Assembly (NCBI RefSeq): GCF_007858445.1
Contig: NZ_VIGV01000002.1
Coordinates: 682,001-746,000, forward strand
Direction: 5' to 3'
Source: Tsukamurella sputi
GTDB taxonomy: Bacteria > Actinomycetota > Actinomycetes > Mycobacteriales > Mycobacteriaceae
Length of the DNA: 64,000 nucleotides
The stretch's first letter is position 1; each line of letters begins with the position of its first letter. Position numbers and translations under genes: made by a program. Shown here one piece after another: positions 46,788-56,428 of this stretch. The notes below the pieces were generated by a model. That model had not been told where the DNA came from. It saw only the letters and a list, made by a program, of their open reading frames with translations, and searched no databases.

Positions 46788-48230
46788 TTAGTCCGTCTGA
46801 ACCTCGCTGCGGTCACCCGACCACAGGGTGTGGAAGGTGCCCGGCTTGTCGACGCGCTTGTAGGTGTGCGCGCCGAAGAAGTCGCGCTGCCCCTGGACGA
46901 GCGCGGCGGGCAGGCGATCGACATTAAGCGAGTCGAAGTAGCTCAAGGCGGTCGCGAAGCCCGGGACCGGGACGGCCGCCTGGGTGGCGGTGATGACGAC
47001 GCGGCGCCAGGCGTCTTCGCCGTCGCGGATGGCCTGAGCGAAGTACGGGGCCTCGAGCAGGGTCGCGAGATTGGGGTTCGTCTCGAAGGCGTCAGCGAGG
47101 ACGTTGAGGAACTGCGCGCGGATGATGCAGCCGCCGCGCCAGATCTTGGCGACGGCGCCCTTGTCGATGTTCCAGCCGTACTTCTCCGCGCCTGCGATGA
47201 TCGCGTCGAAGCCCTGGGCGTAGGCGACGATCTTGGAGGCGTAGAGGGCCTTGGCGACGTCGTCGACGAAGGAATCGTCGACACGCGGTGCGGTGGGGCG
47301 CTCGATGCCAAGGGCCTGCACCGCGTCGCGCTGGCTGCGCTTCGACGAGACTGCGCGGCCGAAGACCGCCTCAGCGACGCCGCCGACGGGCACACCCAGG
47401 TCGAGCGCGGTCTGCACGGTCCAAACGCCGGTGCCTTTGCTGCCCGCCTGGTCGGTGACGATGTCGACGAAGGGCTTGCCCGTCTCCGCGTCAACGTGCT
47501 TGAGGATGTCGATGGTGATCTCGATGAGGTAGCTGTTGAGCGGCCCCTCGTTCCAGGTGGCGAAGAGGTCCGAGATCTGGGCGGGCGTGTAGCCGGCGAC
47601 GTTGCGCAGCAGGTCATAGGCCTCGCCGATGAGCTCCATATCGGCGTACTCGATGCCGTTGTGGATCATCTTGACGAAGTGGCCGGCGCCGTCGGTGCCA
47701 ACGTGGGTCACGCACGGCTCCCCCTCGGCGACCGCGGCGATCGACGCGAGGATCGGGCCGAGGGTCTCGTAGGACTCCACGGTGCCGCCGGGCATGATCG
47801 ACGGGCCCTTGAGCGCGCCCTCCTCGCCGCCGGAGATGCCGGCGCCGACGAAGTGGATGCCGGTCGAGGCGATCTTCGCTTCGCGGGCGATGGTGTCATG
47901 GAAGTTGGCGTTGCCGCCGTCGACGATGATGTCGCCCGGCTCGAACCGCTTCTTGAGCTGCTCGATCACCGCATCAGTGCCCGCGCCGGCCTGCACCATG
48001 ATGATCGCGGTGCGCGGCTTGGCGAGGCTGGCGACGAACTCGTCGATGGTGTCGCTCGCAATGAAGTTCGCCTCGGGGTGGTTCTTGACCACCTCGTGCG
48101 TCTTCTCCGGCGAGCGGTTGTAGATCGCGACGGTGTTGCCCTCACGGGACGCCAGGTTGCGGGCCAGGTTGGAGCCCATCACCGCCATCCCCACCACTCC
48201 GATGTTCGCCTTGGCGTCGTTGCTGCTCAT
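46788..48230 (-). CDS. gnd: 6-phosphogluconate dehydrogenase (decarboxylating)
   Basis: This enzyme oxidises 6-phosphogluconate to ribulose 5-phosphate with NADP+ in the pentose phosphate pathway. At 480 residues it is the long, E. coli-type enzyme. It has the nucleotide motif G-V-V-G-M-A-V-M-G-S-N-L-A-R-N (about 11-25), N-R-S (40-42) for the NADP phosphate, H-F-V-G-A-G-I-S-G-G-E-E-G-A and the catalytic K-M-I-H-N-G-I-E-Y. Upstream in-frame sequence to 48266 is not used because the protein start fits ATG 48230. It is a single core-metabolism gene lying between accessory segments and stands directly next to the defence island. Confidence 0.96.
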   Translation of the reverse strand: MSSNDAKANIGVVGMAVMGSNLARNLASREGNTVAIYNRSPEKTHEVVKNHPEANFIASDTIDEFVASLAKPRTAIIMVQAGAGTDAVIEQLKKRFEPGDIIVDGGNANFHDTIAREAKIASTGIHFVGAGISGGEEGALKGPSIMPGGTVESYETLGPILASIAAVAEGEPCVTHVGTDGAGHFVKMIHNGIEYADMELIGEAYDLLRNVAGYTPAQISDLFATWNEGPLNSYLIEITIDILKHVDAETGKPFVDIVTDQAGSKGTGVWTVQTALDLGVPVGGVAEAVFGRAVSSKRSQRDAVQALGIERPTAPRVDDSFVDDVAKALYASKIVAYAQGFDAIIAGAEKYGWNIDKGAVAKIWRGGCIIRAQFLNVLADAFETNPNLATLLEAPYFAQAIRDGEDAWRRVVITATQAAVPVPGFATALSYFDSLNVDRLPAALVQGQRDFFGAHTYKRVDKPGTFHTLWSGDRSEVQTD

Positions 48231-48337
48231 CGCTTGTTCGTCCCTCTTCCTCGTGGTGGTTCTCACTCGGCCCCTACGTTACGTCCCCACGCCCGACGGT
48301 GCCCCCACCTCACCACACAGCACAAGCGCGCGTATGG

Positions 48338-48366
48338 GAACCTCTAAGGTAAGAACCTCTTATACT
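48338..48366 (+). promoter_or_regulatory. Promoter with direct repeat upstream of the DUF262 gene
   Basis: A -10 TATACT (48361-48366) is preceded immediately by GAACCTCT (48353-48360). The same octamer occurs at 48338-48345, over the -35 position. A repeat in both promoter elements suggests operator-type control. No Shine-Dalgarno sequence or start codon lies within the leaderless distance. Confidence 0.4.
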
Positions 48367-48404
48367 GCAGGGCATAGCGACCACATGACTGAAGGCAGGC
48401 GCGG

Positions 48405-49640
48405 GTGCCAGAACCAAAAGACTCAAACGCTGAGATCGAAGACTACGAGAGTGTTCAGCTGGTTCCAGATCAGGGCGAGGATGAGGGAGACCTAGCCGAT
48501 CAGCCATCAAAGTTCAGAGCCTCCGTTAGCGGAAAGGATTGGACCGTCGAAACCCTCGTGTCGCAGATGCGAAAGGGACGAATAGACCTTTCGCCCTCAT
48601 TTCAACGAAGGAATGCTTGGCTCTCCAACCGCAAGAGTAAACTACTCGAATCGATCATGCTCCAGTTTCCGATTCCCCAGATTGTGCTCGCGGAGAAGCA
48701 AGAACGCCCTGGCCACTATCTTGTTCTAGACGGAAAGCAGCGACTTCTCGCATTACGACAATTCTTCGTCGACGACAGCATGCCTCAGGACACTGAGTTC
48801 GACCGACTGACCCTGTCAGGCCTAGAGGTTCTAACAGATCTAAACGGTCTCTCGCTCGAAGATCTCGAGCGCAGACACCCCAATCACTCGGCCTCAATTG
48901 AGAATCACAGCATCCGGACGGTAGTTCTTTCCGGATGGAATTCGGAACGGTTGCTACTTTCGTTGTTCCTTCGTCTCAACACAGGTAGCGTTGCACTCTC
49001 GCCACAAGAGCTCCGCCAAGCACTCATACACGGAGAATTTACGAAGTGGCTCGACGTAACATCAGGCGATTCACCCGCCCTTCAGTCCCTACTAAACAAT
49101 AACCATCCAGACCGCAGAATGGTCGACGCGGAACTTCTTCTGCGACACCTTGCCTTCTCCCACTCTCCGTTCTCATACTCTGGCAATTTGAAAAAGTTCC
49201 TCGACGAAACCTCGGAGCACTTCAACAAGAACTGGACATCCCTGTCCACTCCACTAAATCAATCGTCCGATGAATACTTCCGTGCGATAATGTTCGGCCT
49301 CGAGGAGGTGAACCAGGATTTCGCGTTCGCTCGCAAATGGTCCAAAAAGCCTCGGAACCAGCCCGACGGTTTCGAACGCGCGCTCAATCGCGCGGTGCTA
49401 GACTTCCAAGCCTACTCTTTTACATTCAAAGAAGTCAGATCGGCTTCCGCTGGCACTATGGACGCCATCATGGAACGATTCCAATCAGAGTGCATAAACA
49501 ACGAAACCTTCTCACGTTCGATATCCACTACCACAAAGACCACTGATGCGTTCAAGACTCGGCACGAGACATGGAGAAACATCATTCTCGATGCTACAGG
49601 AGTCGACTATCCGCTTCCAGGACCTCTGCAAGGCCCGTAA
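48405..49640 (+). CDS. DUF262 domain protein (ParB/Srx-fold nuclease-type)
   Basis: This 411-residue protein has an N-terminal DUF262 domain (about 38-220). It contains F-Q-R-R-N-A-W (66-72), V-L-D-G-K-Q-R-L-L-A-L (107-117, the family D-G-x-Q-R nucleotide/metal motif) and F-L-R-L-N-T-G-S-V-A-L-S-P-Q-E-L-R (about 186-202). The C-terminal 190 residues are helical, and I do not see the DUF1524 HNH motif found in GmrSD-type restriction proteins. The HEPN gene follows by 2 bases, so they form a two-gene unit. The start is GTG 48405 with weak ribosome binding. The G+C content is low relative to the genome. Related proteins act as NTP-dependent sensors or nucleases in phage defence. Confidence 0.82.
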   Translation: MPEPKDSNAEIEDYESVQLVPDQGEDEGDLADQPSKFRASVSGKDWTVETLVSQMRKGRIDLSPSFQRRNAWLSNRKSKLLESIMLQFPIPQIVLAEKQERPGHYLVLDGKQRLLALRQFFVDDSMPQDTEFDRLTLSGLEVLTDLNGLSLEDLERRHPNHSASIENHSIRTVVLSGWNSERLLLSLFLRLNTGSVALSPQELRQALIHGEFTKWLDVTSGDSPALQSLLNNNHPDRRMVDAELLLRHLAFSHSPFSYSGNLKKFLDETSEHFNKNWTSLSTPLNQSSDEYFRAIMFGLEEVNQDFAFARKWSKKPRNQPDGFERALNRAVLDFQAYSFTFKEVRSASAGTMDAIMERFQSECINNETFSRSISTTTKTTDAFKTRHETWRNIILDATGVDYPLPGPLQGP

Positions 49641-49642
49641 CA

Positions 49643-50296
49643 ATGAACATTGACGAACAGCTAGAACATCTGGACGAGATGTTTCTTCGATCGATAACAA
49701 CAGATTTTCCGGGAATACTCACCGAGCGAGAACGCGCGCAAGTGAATGCCTACTTGGTGCTATCTCATGCTGTGCTCGAAGAATATCTTGAAATCGTGTT
49801 CGAGGCGTACTTTCAGAGAATTTCCGGATGGCTCCGATCAGGGTTCAAGCAACTACCCGCCGCTTGTGTTGATCTCGCGTTCGCCGCGGGCGCGGCCAGC
49901 AAACCTCCAGGCTACACAGGCTGGGACATCCGCAAGCTCGTTACCGAAGAAGGCCTAGCGGCATTGCGCAAGAAGATAAGTTCCAATCACGGTCTCAAGG
50001 AACGGAATCTACAAGGGCTGGCACAACTCACCGGGATATCTTGGAACGAGTTCGATAATTTCCTGTCAACCGAACTCGCAGACCTAAACACACTGGGATC
50101 CAAACGCGGTGCGGCTGGCCATCTTTCACCATTCACCGAAAAGGTAACCGAGATCTCGGCGTCCGACGGGCCTGACGACGTTCGAGGATGGGTCACAGCG
50201 GCGAAAAACGCGGCATCGAAAATCGAATGCTACCTGACCTCAATAATTCGAGGCCAGGAGCCCACAACCCTCATCGGAGATTGGGACGGAAATTGA
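49643..50296 (+). CDS. HEPN-domain putative RNase (RiboL-PSP-HEPN-like)
   Basis: This 217-residue, mostly helical protein has the HEPN catalytic motif R-x4-H at R155-H160 (R-G-A-A-G-H), preceded by K154. The N-terminal L-S-H-A-V-L-E-E-Y-L-E (about 40-50) is the first HEPN helix with its usual acidic residues. It resembles the MAE_28990/MAE_18760-type HEPN-like family, predicted RNA-cleaving effectors. It starts 2 bases after the DUF262 stop, so sensor (DUF262) and RNase effector (HEPN) are probably made together. Toxic activity held in check until infection is the likely mode, by inference. Confidence 0.75.
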   Translation: MNIDEQLEHLDEMFLRSITTDFPGILTERERAQVNAYLVLSHAVLEEYLEIVFEAYFQRISGWLRSGFKQLPAACVDLAFAAGAASKPPGYTGWDIRKLVTEEGLAALRKKISSNHGLKERNLQGLAQLTGISWNEFDNFLSTELADLNTLGSKRGAAGHLSPFTEKVTEISASDGPDDVRGWVTAAKNAASKIECYLTSIIRGQEPTTLIGDWDGN

Positions 50297-50345
50297 GTGC
50301 CTTGATATCGAGATGTTGGATGCCTGCAAACCCGAGGCAGCCCGC

Positions 50346-51506
50346 TCATGCAATGACGGTATTTCTGTCGGTTGAATCAATAGAAACATATCCTAGCTGC
50401 TCCATGAGAGACCTCATGACAGCTTTCCCAAGCTCAAGGGGTACTGCATTACCGAGTTGACGTTGAGCGTCAGATCTTGCGCCAACAATCTTGAATTCGT
50501 CAGGGAATGACATCAGCCTCAGCATCTCGTTGACGCGAAGGCGACGCGCTCTTTCGTTCCCCGCGGCGGTGCGGACATTCTCCCAATGGAATGGCCCTAC
50601 CCAAGGTCCTGGCTGTGCTTGGAGAGTCGTCGATGGCCGCTCAGGGGAAAGGCGAAGGAGAAATGTCCAATAACGACTACGCCACTCAAAGTAATCTCGA
50701 CCGGCGTAACGTTCCGTATGCCATAGATAGTTCTGACCAGGAGGCACTTCAGAAGCCAGTTCGCCATATTTTCCGTCGACGATCTCATCCTCAGATGCGA
50801 CCGCAACACGCGGCAAATCAGCGAATGCTTGCGCGGCCGTTATGTGTGGAATCTTCGTTGTATCGATCCTGCGATCTCGTTCGCTCCAACCGGAATGGGT
50901 GGGTTCGGGAAACTCGAACCTCGCCCCGTCCCGCCTGCCGACAACGAACACGCGGCGGCGTAGTTGCGGCACTCCATAGTCTGCTGCGAGAAGCACCTTC
51001 CACTGGGGATTGTAGCCCAACGCGCCAAGGCCCTTGAGCAAGCGCTCGAATTGAGCCTTGTGGGTCTTGTAGGTCAAGCCCTGCACGTTTTCCAACACGA
51101 ATGCTTCGGGACGGGATTCCCGGACCACCCGGACGTACTCGTCAAGCAGCGAGGCGTTCGGGTCACGGCTCTCTCGCTTCTGCTCCAGCCAGAACCCAGA
51201 CTTCGAGAACGGGGTACACGGAGGCCCTCCGACCACGAGAACGGGCTCCTCGGGCCGTAGACCGGCGGAGGCGAGGATCTGCCCAGTGGGAGTGGTTCGG
51301 ATGTCGCCGGTCAGCGTGGCGGTGGAGGTGAAGTTGGCTTTGAGAGTCGCCAGCGCAGGTTCATTGTAGTCCGTGGCGACCGACACCTGCAGCAGGCCGC
51401 TGCCGGGGTCGCCGCTAACCAGCGGCTCAGCGTCCGCGCGTTCGACGGCAAGGTCAAGCCCCCCCGCACCCGAGAACAGGCTGATCACCGGGAGTTGCTC
51501 GCGCAT
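50346..51506 (-). CDS. C5-cytosine DNA methyltransferase (type II)
   Basis: This 386-residue DNA methyltransferase shows the motifs in normal order. Motif I is F-S-G-A-G-G-L-D (11-18), motif IV G-G-P-P-C-T-P-F-S (93-101) with catalytic C97, motif VI E-N-V-Q-G (near 139), motif VIII R-R-R-V-F-V-V-G-R-R and motif X Q-R-Q-L-G-N-A-V-P (near 358). The target-recognition region lies at about 200-330. ATG 51506 is preferred to 51530 because GAGGTGG precedes it at correct spacing. It is divergent from the endonuclease gene across 131 bases. It may instead be read with DUF262-HEPN as part of one island, but the pair with the endonuclease explains it best. Confidence 0.93.
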   Translation of the reverse strand: MREQLPVISLFSGAGGLDLAVERADAEPLVSGDPGSGLLQVSVATDYNEPALATLKANFTSTATLTGDIRTTPTGQILASAGLRPEEPVLVVGGPPCTPFSKSGFWLEQKRESRDPNASLLDEYVRVVRESRPEAFVLENVQGLTYKTHKAQFERLLKGLGALGYNPQWKVLLAADYGVPQLRRRVFVVGRRDGARFEFPEPTHSGWSERDRRIDTTKIPHITAAQAFADLPRVAVASEDEIVDGKYGELASEVPPGQNYLWHTERYAGRDYFEWRSRYWTFLLRLSPERPSTTLQAQPGPWVGPFHWENVRTAAGNERARRLRVNEMLRLMSFPDEFKIVGARSDAQRQLGNAVPLELGKAVMRSLMEQLGYVSIDSTDRNTVIA

Positions 51507-51567
51507 ATGCCACCTCGTTCGTATCCGCACAGGCCGCCCCTAGGTCCAGGGCCCTACACGTATGACC

Positions 51568-51580
51568 ATTATCCTTGACA
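51568..51580. promoter_or_regulatory. Overlapping divergent promoter elements of the RM pair
   Basis: A minus-strand GATAAT (51573-51568) serves as a -10 for the methyltransferase. It is directly followed by a plus-strand TTGACA (51575-51580), a -35 for the endonuclease. The close packing would let one direction interfere with the other. No good -10 follows the TTGACA. Confidence 0.3.
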
Positions 51581-51637
51581 GCAGTCTTCCAGATGGCACC
51601 GACATGCCCAGCGCACATCGATCTCAGAGGAGCACCC

Positions 51638-52810
51638 GTGACACACGACTCGCTGGCCAACCGCTCGTTCGGCGAGGTCTATCGAGTCCGAGGGCGTGAC
51701 CTACATGCCTTCCTTATCGAAGCCGTCCAAGCCGCCGGTGGCCGAGTCCTATACGCGAGCGACGTCCACCGAGCTCCGATGTACCTCGGTGTGCAACTCG
51801 ACTCTGATGAGCGGATAGGAATGCTCATCTACCCTTTCCGAATTACACGGAAGCTTACCAAGAACCGCCCCAAAGATGAGGTGCGCGGACAGCTTCGATA
51901 CGGCTCCGAGCCCTCGTGGACGCGGGATCATCCGCTGGCACGCGACGTCGCCGGCGTCGACGTGACGATGGTTCTGGGAATCGATTTGGAGGATGGGGTA
52001 GTCGTCGGCCTTGACGCAAACCTGTGGGACCCCCTGCCGATGGGTATCTCGTTCTATGCCAAAGACGCTGCAATTGCGCGCGCCAAGGAATCAGGATGGT
52101 ATGTCTGGGAGAAGGCTAGCCGCGCGGGTACCAAGCGTTACGAGGCCCGCTCCACGACCAACCTTGAGGCCGTCGTTGCCTTTACACCGGATCACTTGAT
52201 CGACTACGCCAGGCTGGAGCGACGCGCCACTTCACTGCGACTAGACACGCCCCTCCGGCACTCCACTGCGATCGCGATTGCGAAGAGCGGCACCCTCGAA
52301 TTCCAGCGCCGACACGTGTTGGAGAAGCAATTCGCTCTGACCAGCGAGCAGATCCTCGATATCATCGGCGGTCGCAATCGCCTCTCCGTCGCAGTGAAAG
52401 GCGGTGTCGCAGAGTACCACCTGGAGCAATTACTGGGACAGGCTCCCGGTGTCGCAGAGGTGGAAAGGCTTGACGTCGACGCAAAGCACGACTTCGATGT
52501 CACCATGACCGACGGCCGAAGGCTACGAGTCGAGTGTAAGAACGCGAGCCCAAACACTTTCGCTAACGGCGACTTCAAGGTGGAAGTTCAGAAAACCCGG
52601 GCTTCAAAAGGCGACCCCGCATCACGGTTCTACCGAACCGATGGGTTCGACGTGGTAGCAGCATGCCTCTTCTCGCCCACTGGGCGTTGGGAGTTCCGCT
52701 ATGGACTGACCGATGAGATGAAGAAGCACAAGGACTTCCCTGATCGTCTGGCACCAATTCAGCCGATCACCACCGACTGGGTAGAGAGTCTCGTAGATCT
52801 CAAGACGTGA
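51638..52810 (+). CDS. Putative type II restriction endonuclease, PD-(D/E)XK
   Basis: This 390-residue protein carries a PD-(D/E)XK-type core near the C-terminus: E259 on a helix, D287 (H-D-F-D-V-T-M), then E299-C300-K301 (L-R-V-E-C-K-N). F-K-V-E-V-Q-K-T-R-A and F-D-V-V-A-A-C-L follow. The N-terminal 200 residues (M-L-I-Y-P-F-R-I-T, G-L-D-A-N-L-W) probably recognise DNA. I cannot name a specificity. GTG 51638 is chosen because AGAGGAG precedes it. It lies head to head with the C5 methyltransferase, the usual arrangement of a type II system, and ends 8 bases from the smc stop. Confidence 0.75.
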   Translation: MTHDSLANRSFGEVYRVRGRDLHAFLIEAVQAAGGRVLYASDVHRAPMYLGVQLDSDERIGMLIYPFRITRKLTKNRPKDEVRGQLRYGSEPSWTRDHPLARDVAGVDVTMVLGIDLEDGVVVGLDANLWDPLPMGISFYAKDAAIARAKESGWYVWEKASRAGTKRYEARSTTNLEAVVAFTPDHLIDYARLERRATSLRLDTPLRHSTAIAIAKSGTLEFQRRHVLEKQFALTSEQILDIIGGRNRLSVAVKGGVAEYHLEQLLGQAPGVAEVERLDVDAKHDFDVTMTDGRRLRVECKNASPNTFANGDFKVEVQKTRASKGDPASRFYRTDGFDVVAACLFSPTGRWEFRYGLTDEMKKHKDFPDRLAPIQPITTDWVESLVDLKT

Positions 52811-52818
52811 GAATTCGT

Positions 52819-55800
52819 CTAGACCGGAAGCGCACCGAGCTCCTGGCCACGGATCCGCTGGGAGATGACTTGGGTGATGCCGTCACCCCGCATCGACACG
52901 CCGTAGAGCGCGTCGGCGACCTCCATCGTCGGCTTCTGGTGCGTGATGACGATCAGCTGGGACTTGTCACGCAGCTGTTCGAACAGGGAGATCAGGCGAC
53001 GCAGATTGGTGTCGTCCAGCGCGGCTTCGACCTCGTCCATCACGTAGAACGGTGAGGGGCGGGCACGGAAGATCGCGACCAGCATGGCGACGGCGGTGAG
53101 TGACTTCTCACCACCTGAGAGCAGGGAGAGCCGCTTGACCTTCTTACCCGGCGGCCGGGCCTCCACATCGATGCCGGTGGTCAGCATGTCCGAAGGCTCC
53201 GTCAGGATCAGGCGCCCCTCGCCACCGGGGAACAACGTCTTGAACACCTCGACGAACTCGCGCTCGACGTCCACCCAGGCCTCGGTGAACACCTGCAGGA
53301 TCTTGGCGTCCACCTCCTCGACCACGCTGAGCAGGTCCTCGCGGGCCGATTTCACATCCTCGAGCTGCGTGGAGAGGAAGTTGTAGCGCTCCTCCAGCGC
53401 CGCGAACTCCTCCAGCGCCAGCGGGTTCACCCGCCCCAGCGTCGCCAGATCCTTCTCCGCGAGCTTCAAACGCCGTTCCTGCACCGCCCGGTCGAACGGC
53501 AGCCCCTGCGGCTTCACCACGGTTTCGCCGCGCTCGCGCGCCGCCTCGTACTCCTCCAGCTCCAGCGCAGAAGGGGGCAACGAAACATCGGGCCCGTACT
53601 CGGCGACCAGATCATCCGGCGACATCGCGAACGACGCCACCACCTGCTCCTCGAGCTGCTCGATCCGCAGCGCCGCCTGCGCGCGCGCCACCTCGTCGCG
53701 GTGCACCGCATCCGTCAACTGGGCCAACCGCGCGGTCAGCGACGTCGCCTCCTGTCGCGCGACGTCGAGCGCACCGGCGCGCTGCGCGCGTGATGCCTCC
53801 AGCGCATCACGGTGCGCAGCGGCACGCGTCACCGCGCGCCCCAGCCGCGAGGTCACCAGCGCAGCGCCCTCCGCCACGGACGCGGCCACGGCGGCCGCTG
53901 ACAACCGCGCGGCAGCCGCAGCCTCAGCCCGCTCCCGCGCGGCGCGCTCGGCGGCGGCGGCCCGTCGAAGCCCCTCGGCCTTGCCCCGCACGCCGGCCGC
54001 ACGCTCCTCCGCGGTGCGCCGAGCGAGCCGGGCCTCCATCTCGACCGAACGCGCCGCGGCCAACGCCGCAGCAGCCGCATCCCGCTCATCGGTGCCGACG
54101 GACACCGAATCGTCCGGCAACGCCTCCGCGAGACGCAGGCGCTCCTCGTGCTCCACCAGCGCCGCCCGCGTCTCATCCCGCGACGACTCGATCCGGGTTC
54201 GCTGCGCCACCAGGCGCTCCGCCTCGTCGCGCGCGCTCCGCGCCGCCTGCCCCAACCGGGCCAACTGCTCGTAGATCGCGCCCAGCTGCGCATCCGACTC
54301 GTGCAGCGCCGCCAGCGCCGACTCCGTCACCTCGCGCCGCGACTCCGCCTCCGCAACAGCTCCGGCCAGCGCCGCCGACAACGACTCCACCGACCGCCGG
54401 GTCTCCCCCAGCGTCGCCTCGGCGGCATCGATCGACTTCTGCACCTCCAGGGTGGACTGCCGCGCCGCGGAGCCGCCGGTCAGCACGCCGTGGGAGATCA
54501 CGTCACCGTCGGACGTGACGGCCCGCAGCTCGGGCCGCGCGGCGACCACGGCCACCGCGTCCGCCACAGACGCGACCAGTACGTACCCCGCCAGCCCCGC
54601 CGTGACGGCCCCCTCCAACGAGGACGGCGCGTCCACGCACGACACGGCCCAGACGGCACCGTCGGGCAGGGGGCCGGTCGGCACGGTCCCTGTCGCGACG
54701 CCCTCGATGACGACGGCCGCCCGGCCCCCGTCGGCCTCGCGCAACCGCGCAACAGCCGTCACGGCCGCATCGACGGAGCCCGCCGCGACGGCCTCCGCCA
54801 CCGGTCCCAGTGCGACGGCCACGGCCTTCTCGTAGCCCGCGCGAATGGACAGCCGGGACGCGACTGCGGCCGTCACACCGTCGACGTGCTCGACGACCCA
54901 GGCGGCACCGTCGCCCCGGTCCAGGTTCATCGACAGCGCTTCGATGCGCGCGACCAGCGACGCGACCTTCTGCTCGGCCTCGCGCTCCGCGGCGCGCAGC
55001 TCCTCCACCCGGGCGCTGGCGGCGTTGAAAGCGGCGACGCTGCGCTCGTGGTGCTCATCGAGCGAGGCCTCGGAGGCATCGAGCTCGGCGATCTGTCCCT
55101 GGACCTGCTCGAATTCGGCCTCGGCGGCCTCGGCCCGCTCGACGGCCTCGGCGATGGCGGCGGTCAGGCGCCCGGACTCGGACTCCACGGACTCGGCGCG
55201 GGTGCGCAGGGTCTCCACCTGGCCGGCCAGGCGGGCCAGGCCTTCCCGACGGTCCGCGATGGCCGCGACCGCGGCCATGTGCGCCTTCTCGGCGTCCCGC
55301 GCCGCCTCCTCGCGCGCCGCGAGCTCCTCCGTCGCCTCCTCGAGGATCATGGCGGCCTCCTCGAGGGCCTCCATGAGCTCGGCCTCTTCCTCGGCGACGC
55401 GCTCGGCCTCGGCCTCGAGCTCATCGGGGTCCCGGCCGGGGGCGTGCTGCACGGGCTCCGACAGCAGGCGGGCGCGCTCCGAGGCGATGCGTTCCGTCGA
55501 GGAGACGCGCTCGGCGAGCGCGGACAGCGAGAACCAGCCCTCGCCTGCGGCCTTCACCGCCGGGTCCAGAGCCGCGACGGCCTCGGAGTGCTCCGCGACC
55601 AGCGCGTTCGCCTCGTCCAGCTGTTCAGCGACGAGATTCTGCTCCTCACGCACCGCCGCCTCGTTGCCACTCTGATCGGCCAACTCGGCACGTCGCCGCA
55701 CCAGGTCATCGGCGGCGAGGCGGAGCCGGGCGTCGCGGAGGTCGGCCTGGATGGTCTGCGCCCGACGGGCGACCTCGGCCTGCCGCCCCAGCGGCTTGAG

Positions 55801-56403
55801 TTGGCGGCGCAGCTCCGTCGTCAGGTCGGTGAGGCGCGCCAGGTTCGCCTGCATCGAGTCGAGCTTGCGGACCGCCTTCTCCTTACGGCGGCGGTGCTTG
55901 AGCACGCCGGCCGCCTCCTCGATGAAGGCGCGGCGCTCCTCGGGCTTGGACTCGAGGATCGCGGCGAGCTGCCCCTGCCCGACGATGACGTGCATCTCGC
56001 GGCCGATGCCGGAGTCCGAGAGCAACTCCTGCACGTCCATCAGGCGGCACTTGGTGCCGTTGATCTCGTACTCACCGGCACCGTCGCGGAACATGCGCCG
56101 CGTGATGGAGACCTCGGAGTAGTCGATGGGCAGCGCACCGTCGGAGTTGTCGATGGTGAGTGTGACCTCGGCGCGGCCCAAGGGCGCGCGGCCGGAGGTG
56201 CCGGCGAAGATGACGTCCTCCATCTTGCCGCCGCGCAGGCCCTTGGCCCCTTGCTCGCCCATCACCCAGCGCAGGGCGTCGAGGATGTTCGACTTGCCCG
56301 AACCGTTGGGCCCGACGACGCAGGTGATGCCCGGTTCGAGGCGCAGAGTCGTCGCCGAAGCGAAGGACTTGAAGCCCTTCAGTGTCAGCGACTTGAGATA
56401 CAC
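52819..56403 (-). CDS. smc: Chromosome segregation ATPase SMC
   Basis: This 1194-residue structural-maintenance-of-chromosomes protein has Walker [10 protein letters not shown] (31-39) and long coiled coils (about 165-500 and 680-1020). A hinge (about 500-660; [15 protein letters not shown]) separates them. The ABC signature L-S-G-G-E-K and Walker [13 protein letters not shown] are near the end. The length is typical. It starts at GTG 56403 with TAAACT 8 bases upstream. In M. tuberculosis ftsY follows smc directly; here the defence island does. The kleisin partners scpA and scpB are not in the window. Confidence 0.97.
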   Translation of the reverse strand: MYLKSLTLKGFKSFASATTLRLEPGITCVVGPNGSGKSNILDALRWVMGEQGAKGLRGGKMEDVIFAGTSGRAPLGRAEVTLTIDNSDGALPIDYSEVSITRRMFRDGAGEYEINGTKCRLMDVQELLSDSGIGREMHVIVGQGQLAAILESKPEERRAFIEEAAGVLKHRRRKEKAVRKLDSMQANLARLTDLTTELRRQLKPLGRQAEVARRAQTIQADLRDARLRLAADDLVRRRAELADQSGNEAAVREEQNLVAEQLDEANALVAEHSEAVAALDPAVKAAGEGWFSLSALAERVSSTERIASERARLLSEPVQHAPGRDPDELEAEAERVAEEEAELMEALEEAAMILEEATEELAAREEAARDAEKAHMAAVAAIADRREGLARLAGQVETLRTRAESVESESGRLTAAIAEAVERAEAAEAEFEQVQGQIAELDASEASLDEHHERSVAAFNAASARVEELRAAEREAEQKVASLVARIEALSMNLDRGDGAAWVVEHVDGVTAAVASRLSIRAGYEKAVAVALGPVAEAVAAGSVDAAVTAVARLREADGGRAAVVIEGVATGTVPTGPLPDGAVWAVSCVDAPSSLEGAVTAGLAGYVLVASVADAVAVVAARPELRAVTSDGDVISHGVLTGGSAARQSTLEVQKSIDAAEATLGETRRSVESLSAALAGAVAEAESRREVTESALAALHESDAQLGAIYEQLARLGQAARSARDEAERLVAQRTRIESSRDETRAALVEHEERLRLAEALPDDSVSVGTDERDAAAAALAAARSVEMEARLARRTAEERAAGVRGKAEGLRRAAAAERAARERAEAAAAARLSAAAVAASVAEGAALVTSRLGRAVTRAAAHRDALEASRAQRAGALDVARQEATSLTARLAQLTDAVHRDEVARAQAALRIEQLEEQVVASFAMSPDDLVAEYGPDVSLPPSALELEEYEAARERGETVVKPQGLPFDRAVQERRLKLAEKDLATLGRVNPLALEEFAALEERYNFLSTQLEDVKSAREDLLSVVEEVDAKILQVFTEAWVDVEREFVEVFKTLFPGGEGRLILTEPSDMLTTGIDVEARPPGKKVKRLSLLSGGEKSLTAVAMLVAIFRARPSPFYVMDEVEAALDDTNLRRLISLFEQLRDKSQLIVITHQKPTMEVADALYGVSMRGDGITQVISQRIRGQELGALPV

Positions 56404-56411
56404 GAAACGCC

Positions 56412-56417
56412 AGTTTA
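56412..56417 (-). promoter_or_regulatory. -10 element for leaderless smc
   Basis: Minus-strand TAAACT ends 8 bases before the GTG start. No Shine-Dalgarno sequence is present. Confidence 0.5.
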
Positions 56418-56428
56418 GGCGGTGCCCG

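Larger units (their letters stand above)
48361..52810. other. Defence island, visibly lower G+C than flanks
   Basis: Four genes, two on the plus strand (DUF262, HEPN), one minus (methyltransferase) and one plus (endonuclease), lie between gnd and smc. By eye the DUF262-HEPN half has many A/T-ending codons and is near half A+T, and the methyltransferase-endonuclease half is intermediate. The flanks are near 70% G+C. No integrase, transposase or terminal repeats were seen. The right end is 8 bases from the smc stop. Confidence 0.7.

Noticed and set aside
48405-49640. DUF262 protein as a complete GmrSD type IV restriction enzyme
   Set aside because: No DUF1524/HNH sequence is seen in the C-terminal part, and the next gene is a HEPN protein.
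48361-52810. Island as part of a prophage or transposon
   Set aside because: No integrase, transposase, phage structural gene, tRNA target or terminal repeat was found at either edge.
54148-56418. Plus-strand frame of 756 codons opposite smc
   Set aside because: Shadow of the SMC coding sequence; repetitive Arg/Leu/Gly composition and no family motif.
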